Assembly: GCA_017431685.1 (NCBI GenBank) | Contig: JAFRKO010000012.1 | Coordinates: 1 to 64,000 of the forward strand | Origin: Mogibacterium sp. | GTDB lineage: Bacteria > Bacillota > Clostridia > Peptostreptococcales > Anaerovoracaceae | Direction: 5' to 3' | Length of the DNA: 64,000 bases | Shown here: positions 57,583-64,000 of the stretch, piece after piece | Numbering within the stretch: position 1 is the first letter of the stretch | How the letters are laid out: every line of letters begins with the position of its first letter | The notes under the pieces: generated by a model | The model's input: the letters and a program-made list of their open reading frames with translations, nothing else | What the model was told of the DNA's origin: nothing | Database searches by the model: none | Program-made: the position numbers and the translations under genes

Positions 57583-59534
57583 TGGCTGACATTAAAAATG
57601 ATATCAAGGCTGCTGTTGAAGCCGTAGAGCGCGAGCTTACCGAAAAGGAGATCGGCGAACAGAGGCAGATCAAGAGAAAGAAACTCGAAGAGCTCCGCGC
57701 GATGGGCAGAGACCCTTACCGCGAAGAGACCTTTGATGTGACCGCATGGTCGAAAGACATCAGGGACAACTTCGAGGCCATGGAAGATCAGGAAGTCAGA
57801 GTGGCCGGCCGTATCATGGCGTTCCGCCGCATGGGCAAGGTCGCTTTCGTCGACATGCAGGACAAGCAGGGCCGCATCCAGATCTTCGTTGCAAGAGACA
57901 ACATCGGGCAGGATGAGTACAACATCTTCAAGACATATGACACAGGCGACATCCTCGGCATCAAGGGCGAAGTCTTCAAGACCAAGACCGGCGAGGTCAG
58001 CGTAAGGGCAAAGGAAGTAAAGCTGCTGTGCAAGTCGCTGCAGGTGCTCCCTAACAAGTGGCACGGACTTAAGGATACCGACCTGAGATACCGTCAGAGA
58101 TACGTCGACCTCATCATGAACGAGGACGTAAGAGAAACCTTCATGAAGAGGGCGAAGATCATCAGCACCATGCGTAAGGTTCTCGAGGAGGACTACGATC
58201 TCATCGAGGTCGAGACACCTGTACTCGGCAACATCGCTGGCGGCGCTGCTGCAAGGCCGTTCCTGACACACCACAACACCCTCGATATCGACATGACACT
58301 GCGCATCTCGCTCGAGCTTCACCTCAAGAGACTCATCGTCGGCGGACTCGACGGAGTTTACGAGATCGGCAAGGTGTTCAGAAACGAGGGAATGGACAAG
58401 AACCACAGCCCTGAGTTCACATCGATGGAGGCTTATAAGGCATACGTCAACCTCGAGACAATGATGGATCTCATGGAGCAGGTGACATACAAGTGCGCAA
58501 TGGCCGTCAACGGCACTCCTATCATCAAGTACGGCGACAAGGAATTCGACGTTACTCCTCCTTGGAGAAAGATCGACATGACAGAGGCCGTCATCAAGAC
58601 GACAGGCATCCCGTTCGACAAGATCGACAGCGATGAAGAGGCTATCGAGGCTGCAAAAAAATACGGCATGACATTCGAGGACGAATCGGAGTGGTCGAGA
58701 GGAAAGATCATCGCTGAGATGTTCGAAGACTACTGCGAAGACATTCCTGGATTCCTGGACGGACCGTGCTTCGTATGCGGACACCCGCTCGAAGTTTCGC
58801 CGCTTGCAAAGAAGGATCCTAAGGACCCTCGCATCACCAGAAGATTCGAATCGTATATCAACGGCTGGGAGATGTCGAACGCATTCAGCGAGCTGAACGA
58901 CCCGATCGACCAGTATGAGAGATTCGCAGAGCAGCAGAGACAGCTCGACCTGGGAATCGATGACGAGGCCCATCCTATGGATACCGACTTCGTCAACGCT
59001 CTGGAAGTCGGCATGCCGCCGACAGGCGGAATCGGCATCGGAGTCGACAGACTCGTTATGCTGCTCACCGACAGCGCAACCATCAGAGACGTTCAGCTCT
59101 TCCCGACAATGAAGCCGGAAGGAAAGGGCGCAGGCGCCAAAAAGGAGCGCGTAGAGATCGATTTCAGCAAGGTAAAAGTAGAGCCGCTGTTCGAAGAAGA
59201 GGTCGATTTCGACACCTTCAGCAAGTCGGATTTCAGGGTCGTAAAGATCAAATCCTGCGAGGAAGTGAAGAAGTCAGACAAGCTTCTGAAGTTCGTTCTT
59301 AACGACGGATCGGGTGAAGACAGAGTCATCCTGAGCGGAATCAAGATGTACTACGATCCGGCTGAACTCGTTGGAAAGACTGCGATCGCGATCACAAACC
59401 TCCCGCCGAGAAAGATGATGGGAGAGTACTCAAACGGCATGCTGATCAGCGCAGTAAACGAGTATGACGGAGAGGAAATGCTCAACCTCCTGCTCGTAAA
59501 CGATAGGATCCCGGCAGGCGCGAAGCTGTACTAA
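57582..59534 (+). CDS. lysS: Lysyl-tRNA synthetase (class II) with C-terminal tRNA-binding domain
   Basis: 650 residues. Residues 1-510 are a class II LysRS: OB-fold anticodon domain (VRVAGRIMAFRRMGKVAFVD, about 72-150), motif 2 FRNEGMDKNHSPEFTSMEAY (266-285) and motif 3 GGIGIGVDRLVM. After a Lys/Glu linker, residues 543-650 form a second OB fold (FSKSDFRVVKIKSCEEVKKS, then LSGIKMYYDPAELVGK, ending RIPAGAKLY). This is the EMAP II/MetRS-type tRNA-binding domain, normally at the end of MetRS or free. The fusion is in frame without interruption. Confidence 0.93.
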   Translation: MADIKNDIKAAVEAVERELTEKEIGEQRQIKRKKLEELRAMGRDPYREETFDVTAWSKDIRDNFEAMEDQEVRVAGRIMAFRRMGKVAFVDMQDKQGRIQIFVARDNIGQDEYNIFKTYDTGDILGIKGEVFKTKTGEVSVRAKEVKLLCKSLQVLPNKWHGLKDTDLRYRQRYVDLIMNEDVRETFMKRAKIISTMRKVLEEDYDLIEVETPVLGNIAGGAAARPFLTHHNTLDIDMTLRISLELHLKRLIVGGLDGVYEIGKVFRNEGMDKNHSPEFTSMEAYKAYVNLETMMDLMEQVTYKCAMAVNGTPIIKYGDKEFDVTPPWRKIDMTEAVIKTTGIPFDKIDSDEEAIEAAKKYGMTFEDESEWSRGKIIAEMFEDYCEDIPGFLDGPCFVCGHPLEVSPLAKKDPKDPRITRRFESYINGWEMSNAFSELNDPIDQYERFAEQQRQLDLGIDDEAHPMDTDFVNALEVGMPPTGGIGIGVDRLVMLLTDSATIRDVQLFPTMKPEGKGAGAKKERVEIDFSKVKVEPLFEEEVDFDTFSKSDFRVVKIKSCEEVKKSDKLLKFVLNDGSGEDRVILSGIKMYYDPAELVGKTAIAITNLPPRKMMGEYSNGMLISAVNEYDGEEMLNLLLVNDRIPAGAKLY

Positions 59535-59610
59535 AATAGCGATGGGAGAGGGACTAATAAGAGACCATCCGAAGCATCAGAAAACGATCTGAGAAGACAT
59601 GATCGGGAGC

Positions 59611-59757
59611 CGATTTACTACCCCATTTCGGCGGTTACTACCCCATTTATACCCCATTGCGATAACAAGATATAGAGACTTATGAAAGGGTTAGGGATCT
59701 TCATCAAGTTGAGATAACAACTTATGAAGACTTATGACTACCCCACTTAAGTGAAAA
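59611..59757. repeat. Short direct repeats in the lysS-island gap
   Basis: The 367-base gap 59535-59901 has no clear gene. TACCCCATT or TACCCCACT occurs four times (about 59618, 59640, 59651 and 59743), and GACTTATGA occurs at about 59678 and 59729, with GATAACAA nearby each time. Such clusters are often seen in recombinase or excisionase binding regions at the ends of integrated elements; they may mark the left boundary of the island. Confidence 0.55.
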
Positions 59758-59760
59758 GCC

Positions 59761-59799
59761 AGGCATAATTTGCGAAATACAGCAGATTATGCCTTTTTT
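59761..59799 (+). terminator. Terminator before the island genes
   Basis: AGGCATAAT and ATTATGCCT, a perfect nine-pair stem with a 16-base loop, then five T. It may end the greA-lysS transcript. Confidence 0.85.
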
Positions 59800-59901
59800 C
59801 TTTGCCCGGATTGCACATTTGCTAGAGGCATTGGCATAGTTGAGCTCATCCTATTAGTTTAATAGACTCAAGAAAACTATCTGAACACACAGGAGGCTGC
59901 A

Positions 59902-60195
59902 ATGGCTGGTAATACTCAAAAGTTCAATTCACTTAGGAGGCAGCGCGAGCTTGAGCGTAGCTGGGATGAAATGTCGAGCCTGGGGAAAATATATGTATCA
60001 TCCGAAGTCATACTGTATTCCATCGAAGATATCAGATTAATGAGTGGATGGAGCGAGACAACAGTCCAGAAACTATTCAATGATCCTAAATTCCCGGCGA
60101 TAGATTATGGGAAACGGAAGTTGGTTGAAAACCATGCACTGATGCAATATTTCTCCATAAGGCGTGAAAAGGCACGGGATACTTACTGGAGGTGA
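59902..60195 (+). CDS. Excisionase/MerR-like winged-helix small protein
   Basis: 97 residues. The segment YSIEDIRLMSGWSETTVQKL, followed by NDPKFPAIDYGKRKLVENHA, has the layout of excisionase-type winged helix proteins (helix-turn-helix, then a FPAI..GKR wing and a closing helix). The first 30 residues are charged. A paralogue follows directly with an overlap. The RBS is CAGGAGG. A DNA-binding role is inferred; no integrase is in the window. Confidence 0.65.
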   Translation: MAGNTQKFNSLRRQRELERSWDEMSSLGKIYVSSEVILYSIEDIRLMSGWSETTVQKLFNDPKFPAIDYGKRKLVENHALMQYFSIRREKARDTYWR

Positions 60196-60200
60196 TCAGA

Positions 60201-60563
60201 ATGGCTGATTACTGGTATGTAGACGTATACAGGTATTATACAGACTCATCATATGCCAGACCGCGTAAGATCGTTGATAAGCTTAAGTTAGACTGGCTTG
60301 ATGCAGGAAGCATGTATTGCTCTCCCGAGGTCGTGTTTTTCAACAAGGAACAATTACAGGAAAGAAGCGGCTGGACCGAGGAGGAGGTAAGGCTCCTGTT
60401 CTTCGACAAGCGGGTCCCAACATGTAATTTCGGCAGAAAGGAAGTTATTGAGGTTCATGCTCTCATAGAATTCTTCGCCAAGAAGGAAAGAATTCTAAGG
60501 AACCAGGAACTATACTGGGATTCATTAGATCATGACAGAATTGCACGTTTGCAAAATCTGTAG
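60201..60563 (+). CDS. Excisionase-like small protein, paralogue
   Basis: 120 residues from MADYWYVDVYRYYTDSSYAR (GGAGGTGATC upstream). Residues about 42-95 repeat the pattern of the preceding protein: SPEVVFFNKEQLQERSGWTE, then LLFFDKRVPTCNFGRKEVIE and HALIEFF. The conserved points are SGW-T/S-E, FDK/NDP and G-K/R-K. An N-terminal aromatic extension and a longer C-terminal helix distinguish it. Probably a tandem duplicate with changed specificity. Confidence 0.65.
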   Translation: MADYWYVDVYRYYTDSSYARPRKIVDKLKLDWLDAGSMYCSPEVVFFNKEQLQERSGWTEEEVRLLFFDKRVPTCNFGRKEVIEVHALIEFFAKKERILRNQELYWDSLDHDRIARLQNL

Positions 60564-60601
60564 ACAGATCATTAAATATATTCAGAAGGAGGTAAGGCAT
60601 C

Positions 60602-60742
60602 ATGTTTAAACCAAAAATGAAGTTCACTTATGATGAGATGAGGATCATAGTAATGGCACTTATAGAACTCAAAAATCAGCTTATAGCAGAAGGCAGATAC
60701 ACTGATGCTGTAGATGACCTTCTGATCAGATTCGTTGACTAA
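60602..60742 (+). CDS. 46-residue island protein
   Basis: MFKPKMKFTYDEMRIIVMAL begins a short helical protein that ends DDLLIRFVD. A strong RBS (GGAGGTAAGG) precedes it. Small proteins of this kind occur in clostridial conjugative elements and phages as far as I can recall; the function is unknown. It lies between the excisionase-like pair and the structured leader. Confidence 0.65.
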   Translation: MFKPKMKFTYDEMRIIVMALIELKNQLIAEGRYTDAVDDLLIRFVD

Positions 60743-60747
60743 GGTTA

Positions 60748-60835
60748 GTCCTTTCAGCTCCGGCTGTATTTACATGGCTCTGCACGCTACGGTGTAGAGC
60801 CTGTTTAATTGCAGCCGGATAAACGGAGAAAGGAC
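60748..60835 (+). promoter_or_regulatory. Nested hairpin leader that buries the RBS of the next gene
   Basis: Three coaxial helices. The outer is GTCCTTTC (60748-60755)/GAAAGGAC (60828-60835). The middle is TCCGGCTG (60759-60766)/CAGCCGGA (60812-60819). The inner is GGCTCTGCAC (60776-60785)/GTGTAGAGCC (60792-60801, one G-U). The outer 3' strand is the Shine-Dalgarno of the ATG at 60842, so translation would need the structure to open. Confidence 0.65.
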
Positions 60836-60841
60836 ACTATT

Positions 60842-61327
60842 ATGATAAGAAGATTCAGAAACAGAAAACTCAGCAAGGACAACCAAAGGGATCTGGCAAT
60901 CATGCTAAAGGCAATCTGCATTGATGATGGGGATGCCGAAGTAGGCGAATCAATCATCCGCAATATGGAAGGAGGCAAGATGGACGAAGTTGCTATTGAG
61001 GTTGCGTCATTCATGGCACATAAGACAGCAGAGCGCTTCGCTGATATGGTCAACGGCAGAAGATTCTCAGACATCATGCAGATGGTCGGAGGTATTCAGG
61101 AAGCTGATCCGGTGGAAGCGGTCAGGATGCTGCAGATGAGCTTCTTCTCACACGGGATGACGGCGGAGGCCGAGGATCTTGAGATACTTGATATCTGTGC
61201 CGGTATCGATTCAGATATCCATGAGTATTTCATAGATTCATTCATGCAAGAGGAGGATATCGACTGGTTCGCAGTAGAATGCTGGGTCGATGAGCACAAT
61301 GTGGAACTTGCTGAGAGATTCAGTTAA
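60842..61327 (+). CDS. Island protein of unknown function
   Basis: 161 residues, acidic, all-helical by appearance, no membrane segment or motif I can name. It starts MIRRFRNRKLSKDNQRDLAI and ends ECWVDEHNVELAERFS. A longer in-frame start at 60809 lies in the hairpin leader and is not preferred. Its RBS is enclosed by that structure, which suggests controlled or delayed translation. The GC and codon use differ slightly from the ribosomal genes (more AGG, ATA). Confidence 0.6.
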   Translation: MIRRFRNRKLSKDNQRDLAIMLKAICIDDGDAEVGESIIRNMEGGKMDEVAIEVASFMAHKTAERFADMVNGRRFSDIMQMVGGIQEADPVEAVRMLQMSFFSHGMTAEAEDLEILDICAGIDSDIHEYFIDSFMQEEDIDWFAVECWVDEHNVELAERFS

Positions 61328-61339
61328 GGAGGTGTTTGA

Positions 61340-61432
61340 ATGGCGAAAACAATAGCTATAGCTAAAGAGGATGACTGGAAGGAATTCATCCGCCAGCTCG
61401 AGAGAAAGAAGCTTGAAGAGCAGAAGGAGTGA
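61340..61432 (+). CDS. 30-residue small protein at the island end
   Basis: MAKTIAIAKEDDWKEFIRQL then a basic-acidic helix ending LEEQKE. AAGGAGGTG stands 7 bases before ATG, the only reason to think it is translated. It ends about 18 bases before the point where the tetR remnant becomes recognisable on the other strand, so it may be the last island gene. Confidence 0.45.
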   Translation: MAKTIAIAKEDDWKEFIRQLERKKLEEQKE

Positions 61433-61435
61433 TAT

Positions 61436-61629
61436 CTGATGATAGAGTTCAGCTGCAGCAGGACATACTTATCTCTGTAGTGAGAATAGAAAGTGCTCTT
61501 GTGCACACCTGCCGAGCGGATTATTTCCTGCGTCCATATACTGTCGATGTCCCGCTTCAACAGCAGATCGAACGCAGCATCCATTATCTTCTTTTCCGCT
61601 GAAATATATCGTGAATCGTTCTTGTTCAT
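61436..61629 (-). pseudogene. TetR-family regulator, 3' truncated
   Basis: Reading from 61629, the first 60 residues are a good TetR DNA-binding domain: AEKKIMDAAFDLLLKRDIDS, then WTQEIIRSAGVHKSTFYSHY and RDKYVLLQL. After that the frame reads into unrelated sequence antisense to the 30-residue gene, and the ligand-binding domain is missing. The open frame continues to 61324 but is not TetR-like. It was probably cut when the island to its left arrived. It is divergent from the oxidoreductase it may once have controlled. Confidence 0.75.
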
Positions 61630-61674
61630 TGTTGTATCTTTTCCGCTAAACGACTTTTGTCTTTTAATTGTCGG

Positions 61675-61703
61675 TTGTTCACTATTTTAGCACATTTTAT
61701 AAT
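61675..61703 (+). promoter_or_regulatory. Promoter of the FAD oxidoreductase gene
   Basis: TTGTTC (61675-61680), a 17-base spacer and a perfect TATAAT (61698-61703). A hairpin TATCCCC/GGGGATA (61718-61736) follows in the short leader. The promoter lies in the gap divergent from the tetR remnant. Confidence 0.75.
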
Positions 61704-61760
61704 AAATTTAATAGGCATATCCCCGCTCAGGGGATAAGGAGAGAAGAGGGAGAACTGATT

Positions 61761-64000
61761 ATGTTTAGAACCAAGCATGAACTGACCGAAGGCGAGAAGA
61801 AGTGTCTCGAAGCGTATAACCGCGAGAAGAGCGCCAAGCCTCGCAAGAACCTGATTAGACTTGTACGTCATATCAATATGTTCAATCCCGTTCCGGATGA
61901 GAACTCATGGGAATATATATTCTTCGACAGGCAGCTGACCGATGAGCAGGTGGATTTTGCTCTTAAGATGAAGCTCAGACATCCGTATACCATCAGGGAA
62001 CTGGCTGATCTGCAGAAGATGAGCGTTGAAGAAGCGGCTCAGAAAGCTTATGATCTCTGCTATATCGGACTGCTCGAATACTGCAACTCGCCGGGCGAGG
62101 AGGACAAAGTTCAGCTGCCTGTGTTCGCGCCGGGTGCGATGGAGAGCACTGTAATGACTAAGGAGCGTACGGACAGGTATCCTGAGACCGCTCCGGCATT
62201 CCTCAATTACATTCTCGATATGCAGAAGAAGATCACATGGGGTTCATTCATGGGCGTTGCTCTGATGCGGGCAATTCCGGTTCAGAGGGCGATCGAGGGG
62301 AACACACGCAAAGCAAAATTCGAGGAAGTTTCGTACTGGCTCGACAAGGCCGGAGACAGCATAGGCATCGCTCCATGTGAATGCCGTAAACTCCGCCGGA
62401 TGGTCGGAGAGGGAACCGCTGATCTCGAAGGCGAGTGGTGCATCAACCTCGGTAACTACGCCGAGTCCTGCATCCGCGTCGGCAAGGCGAGGAGGATAAC
62501 AAGAGAAGAAGCAGAGAAAATCCTGCTTCGAGCTGAAGAACTCGGATATGTCCATCAGCTGTCCAACATCGACGGACCGGATTTCTCACTCTTCATATGT
62601 AACTGCAAGTGGGACACATGCATGGCTCTCAAGACCAGCTGGTATACATCATCACCTGACCTCTCGAGCTCCAACTACAGGGCAAGTGTCGATCCTTCGC
62701 ACTGCGTAGCATGCGGCGGATGTGTCGAGGTATGCCCGCAGAACACGGTCAGACTCGGAGAGAAGCTTTGCCAGAAGAGGCCGGTAGAGATCGCGCCTGC
62801 CAAAGTATCAAGTGACTTTGTCGTGATGCCGCCTAAGTACTGGAACGGGGACGCGTTCCTGACAGAGCGCGACAATGTTGTTCCGGAAACGGGAACAGCG
62901 CCGTGCAAGTCCAATTGTCCTGCGCATATCGCTGTCCAGGGCTACCTCAAGAAGGCTAGCGAGGGCAAGTATATGGAAGCGCTCGAACTGATCAAGAAGG
63001 AGAATCCTTTCCCTGCGATGTGCGGCCGCGTGTGCGCGAGATTCTGCGAGCAGGTCTGCACCAGAGGAGATATCGATGAGCCTGTAGCGATCGATGAGGT
63101 CAAGAAATTCATCGCTGATCAGGAACTCAACGCTGAGACAAGATACATCCCTGAGAAGAGATTCGATGAGGGCAAGAAGGTCGCGGTCATCGGATCGGGT
63201 CCTGCGGGTCTGTCGGCAGCATACTACCTGGCTGTATGGGGACACGATGTAACAGTATTTGAGAAGCAGGCCAGACCGGGCGGCATGATGGTATATGGTA
63301 TCCCTTCATTCAGATTAGAGAAAGATGTAGTTGAAGCTGAGATCGATGTTATCAGGCAGCTTGGAGTAGAGATAAAGTGCGGCATAGAGGTCGGCAAGGA
63401 CGTAACGCTTGACCAGCTCCGTGCCGAGGGCTTCAAGGGATTCTATGTTGCTATCGGACTTCAGAACGGCGGATCGCTCAATATCCCTGGCGGCGACAGT
63501 GAAGGCGTCATGGCCGGCATAGACTTCATGAAGAAGATCAATGGTGGTGAGGATGTCAAGCTCAAAGGCAATGTAGTCGTCATAGGAGGAGGCAACATTG
63601 GCGCAGATGTAGCAAGGACGGCAGTAAGATGCGGAGCTGATAAGGTCATGCTCTACTGCCTTGAGTCATATGATGAGATGCCAATGGGCCCGGAAGATCA
63701 GCACGAGTGTGAAGAGGACGGCATTGAGATCCACGCAGGATGGGGACAGACCGAGATCACTGCGAAGAGTGGCAAGTGCACAGGCATCAAATTCAGAAAG
63801 TGCACCTCCGTCAAGAACTCCGAAGGCAGATTCGATCCGAAGTTTGACGATGCAGTTACAGAAGAGGCAAAGTGCACGACTGTACTCTTCTGTATCGGTC
63901 AGAAGCCTGACTGGGGCAAGCTGGCTGAAGGCAGCAAAGTGAAAATATCCGGAAGAGGCCTGGCAGAGGCTGACAGCTGGACATACCAGACAGCAGAGCC
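61761..64000 (+). CDS. Iron-sulfur FAD/NAD(P)-dependent oxidoreductase (3' cut by window)
   Basis: At least 746 residues, continuous to the window end. The N-terminal 300 residues hold Cys groups (APCECRK, EWCINLG, FICNCKWDTC) that probably bind clusters. A 4Fe-4S ferredoxin motif CVACGGCVEVCP follows (Cys315-325). Then comes a GltD-like part with CGRVCARFCEQVC, the FAD motif VIGSGPAGLSAAYYL (about 475) and an NAD(P) motif VVIGGGNIGADVA (about 605). It resembles the small subunit of glutamate synthase and related NADPH-ferredoxin type enzymes. It probably moves electrons between NAD(P)H and an iron-sulfur partner; the partner is unknown. Confidence 0.85.
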   Translation, partial: MFRTKHELTEGEKKCLEAYNREKSAKPRKNLIRLVRHINMFNPVPDENSWEYIFFDRQLTDEQVDFALKMKLRHPYTIRELADLQKMSVEEAAQKAYDLCYIGLLEYCNSPGEEDKVQLPVFAPGAMESTVMTKERTDRYPETAPAFLNYILDMQKKITWGSFMGVALMRAIPVQRAIEGNTRKAKFEEVSYWLDKAGDSIGIAPCECRKLRRMVGEGTADLEGEWCINLGNYAESCIRVGKARRITREEAEKILLRAEELGYVHQLSNIDGPDFSLFICNCKWDTCMALKTSWYTSSPDLSSSNYRASVDPSHCVACGGCVEVCPQNTVRLGEKLCQKRPVEIAPAKVSSDFVVMPPKYWNGDAFLTERDNVVPETGTAPCKSNCPAHIAVQGYLKKASEGKYMEALELIKKENPFPAMCGRVCARFCEQVCTRGDIDEPVAIDEVKKFIADQELNAETRYIPEKRFDEGKKVAVIGSGPAGLSAAYYLAVWGHDVTVFEKQARPGGMMVYGIPSFRLEKDVVEAEIDVIRQLGVEIKCGIEVGKDVTLDQLRAEGFKGFYVAIGLQNGGSLNIPGGDSEGVMAGIDFMKKINGGEDVKLKGNVVVIGGGNIGADVARTAVRCGADKVMLYCLESYDEMPMGPEDQHECEEDGIEIHAGWGQTEITAKSGKCTGIKFRKCTSVKNSEGRFDPKFDDAVTEEAKCTTVLFCIGQKPDWGKLAEGSKVKISGRGLAEADSWTYQTAE

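Noticed and set aside
57489..58973. Open frame of 494 codons on the minus strand across lysS
   Set aside because: Antisense to the clearly conserved LysRS gene; no family resemblance and no RBS.
57582..59534. Separate free-standing tRNA-binding protein after lysS
   Set aside because: No stop codon, RBS or frameshift separates it from LysRS; it is one reading frame.

Overview
The window is about 64 kb of chromosome from a Gram-positive anaerobe, most probably a member of class Clostridia (Bacillota). The reasons are the gene order, strong GGAGG ribosome binding sites, consensus sigma-A promoters, zinc-type S14 and adenylate kinase, a ribosomal protein L10 leader, the small SRP RNA placed directly upstream of dnaX, and AGA-rich codon use. 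The exact family is not provable from the sequence; a Mogibacterium/Eubacterium-like lineage is my guess. Most genes lie on the + strand.

Layout. 1-0.5 kb: the tail of an Fn3-like surface protein. 0.66-12.2 kb: rpmG-secE-nusG-rplK-rplA-rplJ-rplL-rpoB-rpoC. 12.4-17.1 kb: the str operon rpsL-rpsG-fusA-tuf. 17.2-20 kb: a YdbC/PC4-like ssDNA-binding protein, mtaB and a HIT protein. 20.5-36.6 kb: an uninterrupted S10-spc-alpha cluster from rpsJ to rplQ including secY, adk, map, infA, rpmJ and rpoA, ending in a strong terminator. 36.6-37.6 kb: an XRE regulator divergent from a small unknown gene. 37.9-44.4 kb: the F-type ATP synthase operon. 44.5-47.3 kb: SRP RNA, dnaX, a YbaB nucleoid protein and recR. 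47.4-49.5 kb: brnQ and a YbaK-type deacylase, followed by a repeat-rich gap. 50.2-53.7 kb: a polar amino-acid ABC transporter with a DapF-like amino-acid racemase as the last gene. 54-57.1 kb: an acyl-CoA ligase and an ornithine/alanine-racemase-like enzyme. 57.1-59.5 kb: greA and lysS. 59.5-61.4 kb: a small accessory island of excisionase-like and unknown short genes that ends in a truncated tetR. 61.8 kb to the edge: an iron-sulfur FAD oxidoreductase, cut by the window end.

The most unusual thing is in the ATP synthase operon. There is no separate atpH. Instead, the C-terminal domain of the delta (OSCP) subunit is fused to the N-terminus of the alpha subunit (581 residues instead of about 505), and the delta N-terminal domain is absent from the operon. 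If expressed as read, each F1 would carry three delta C-terminal domains. A second fusion joins a MetRS/EMAP-type tRNA-binding domain to the C-terminus of lysyl-tRNA synthetase.

At the DNA/RNA level there are several structured elements. A family of long-armed palindromic elements sits in operon gaps (rplL-rpoB, rpmJ-rpsM, atpD-atpC, and one in front of the acyl-CoA ligase). A branched RNA lies between rpsJ and rplC. A nested hairpin buries the ribosome binding site of an island gene. Two separate tandem-repeat tracts flank the YbaK gene.
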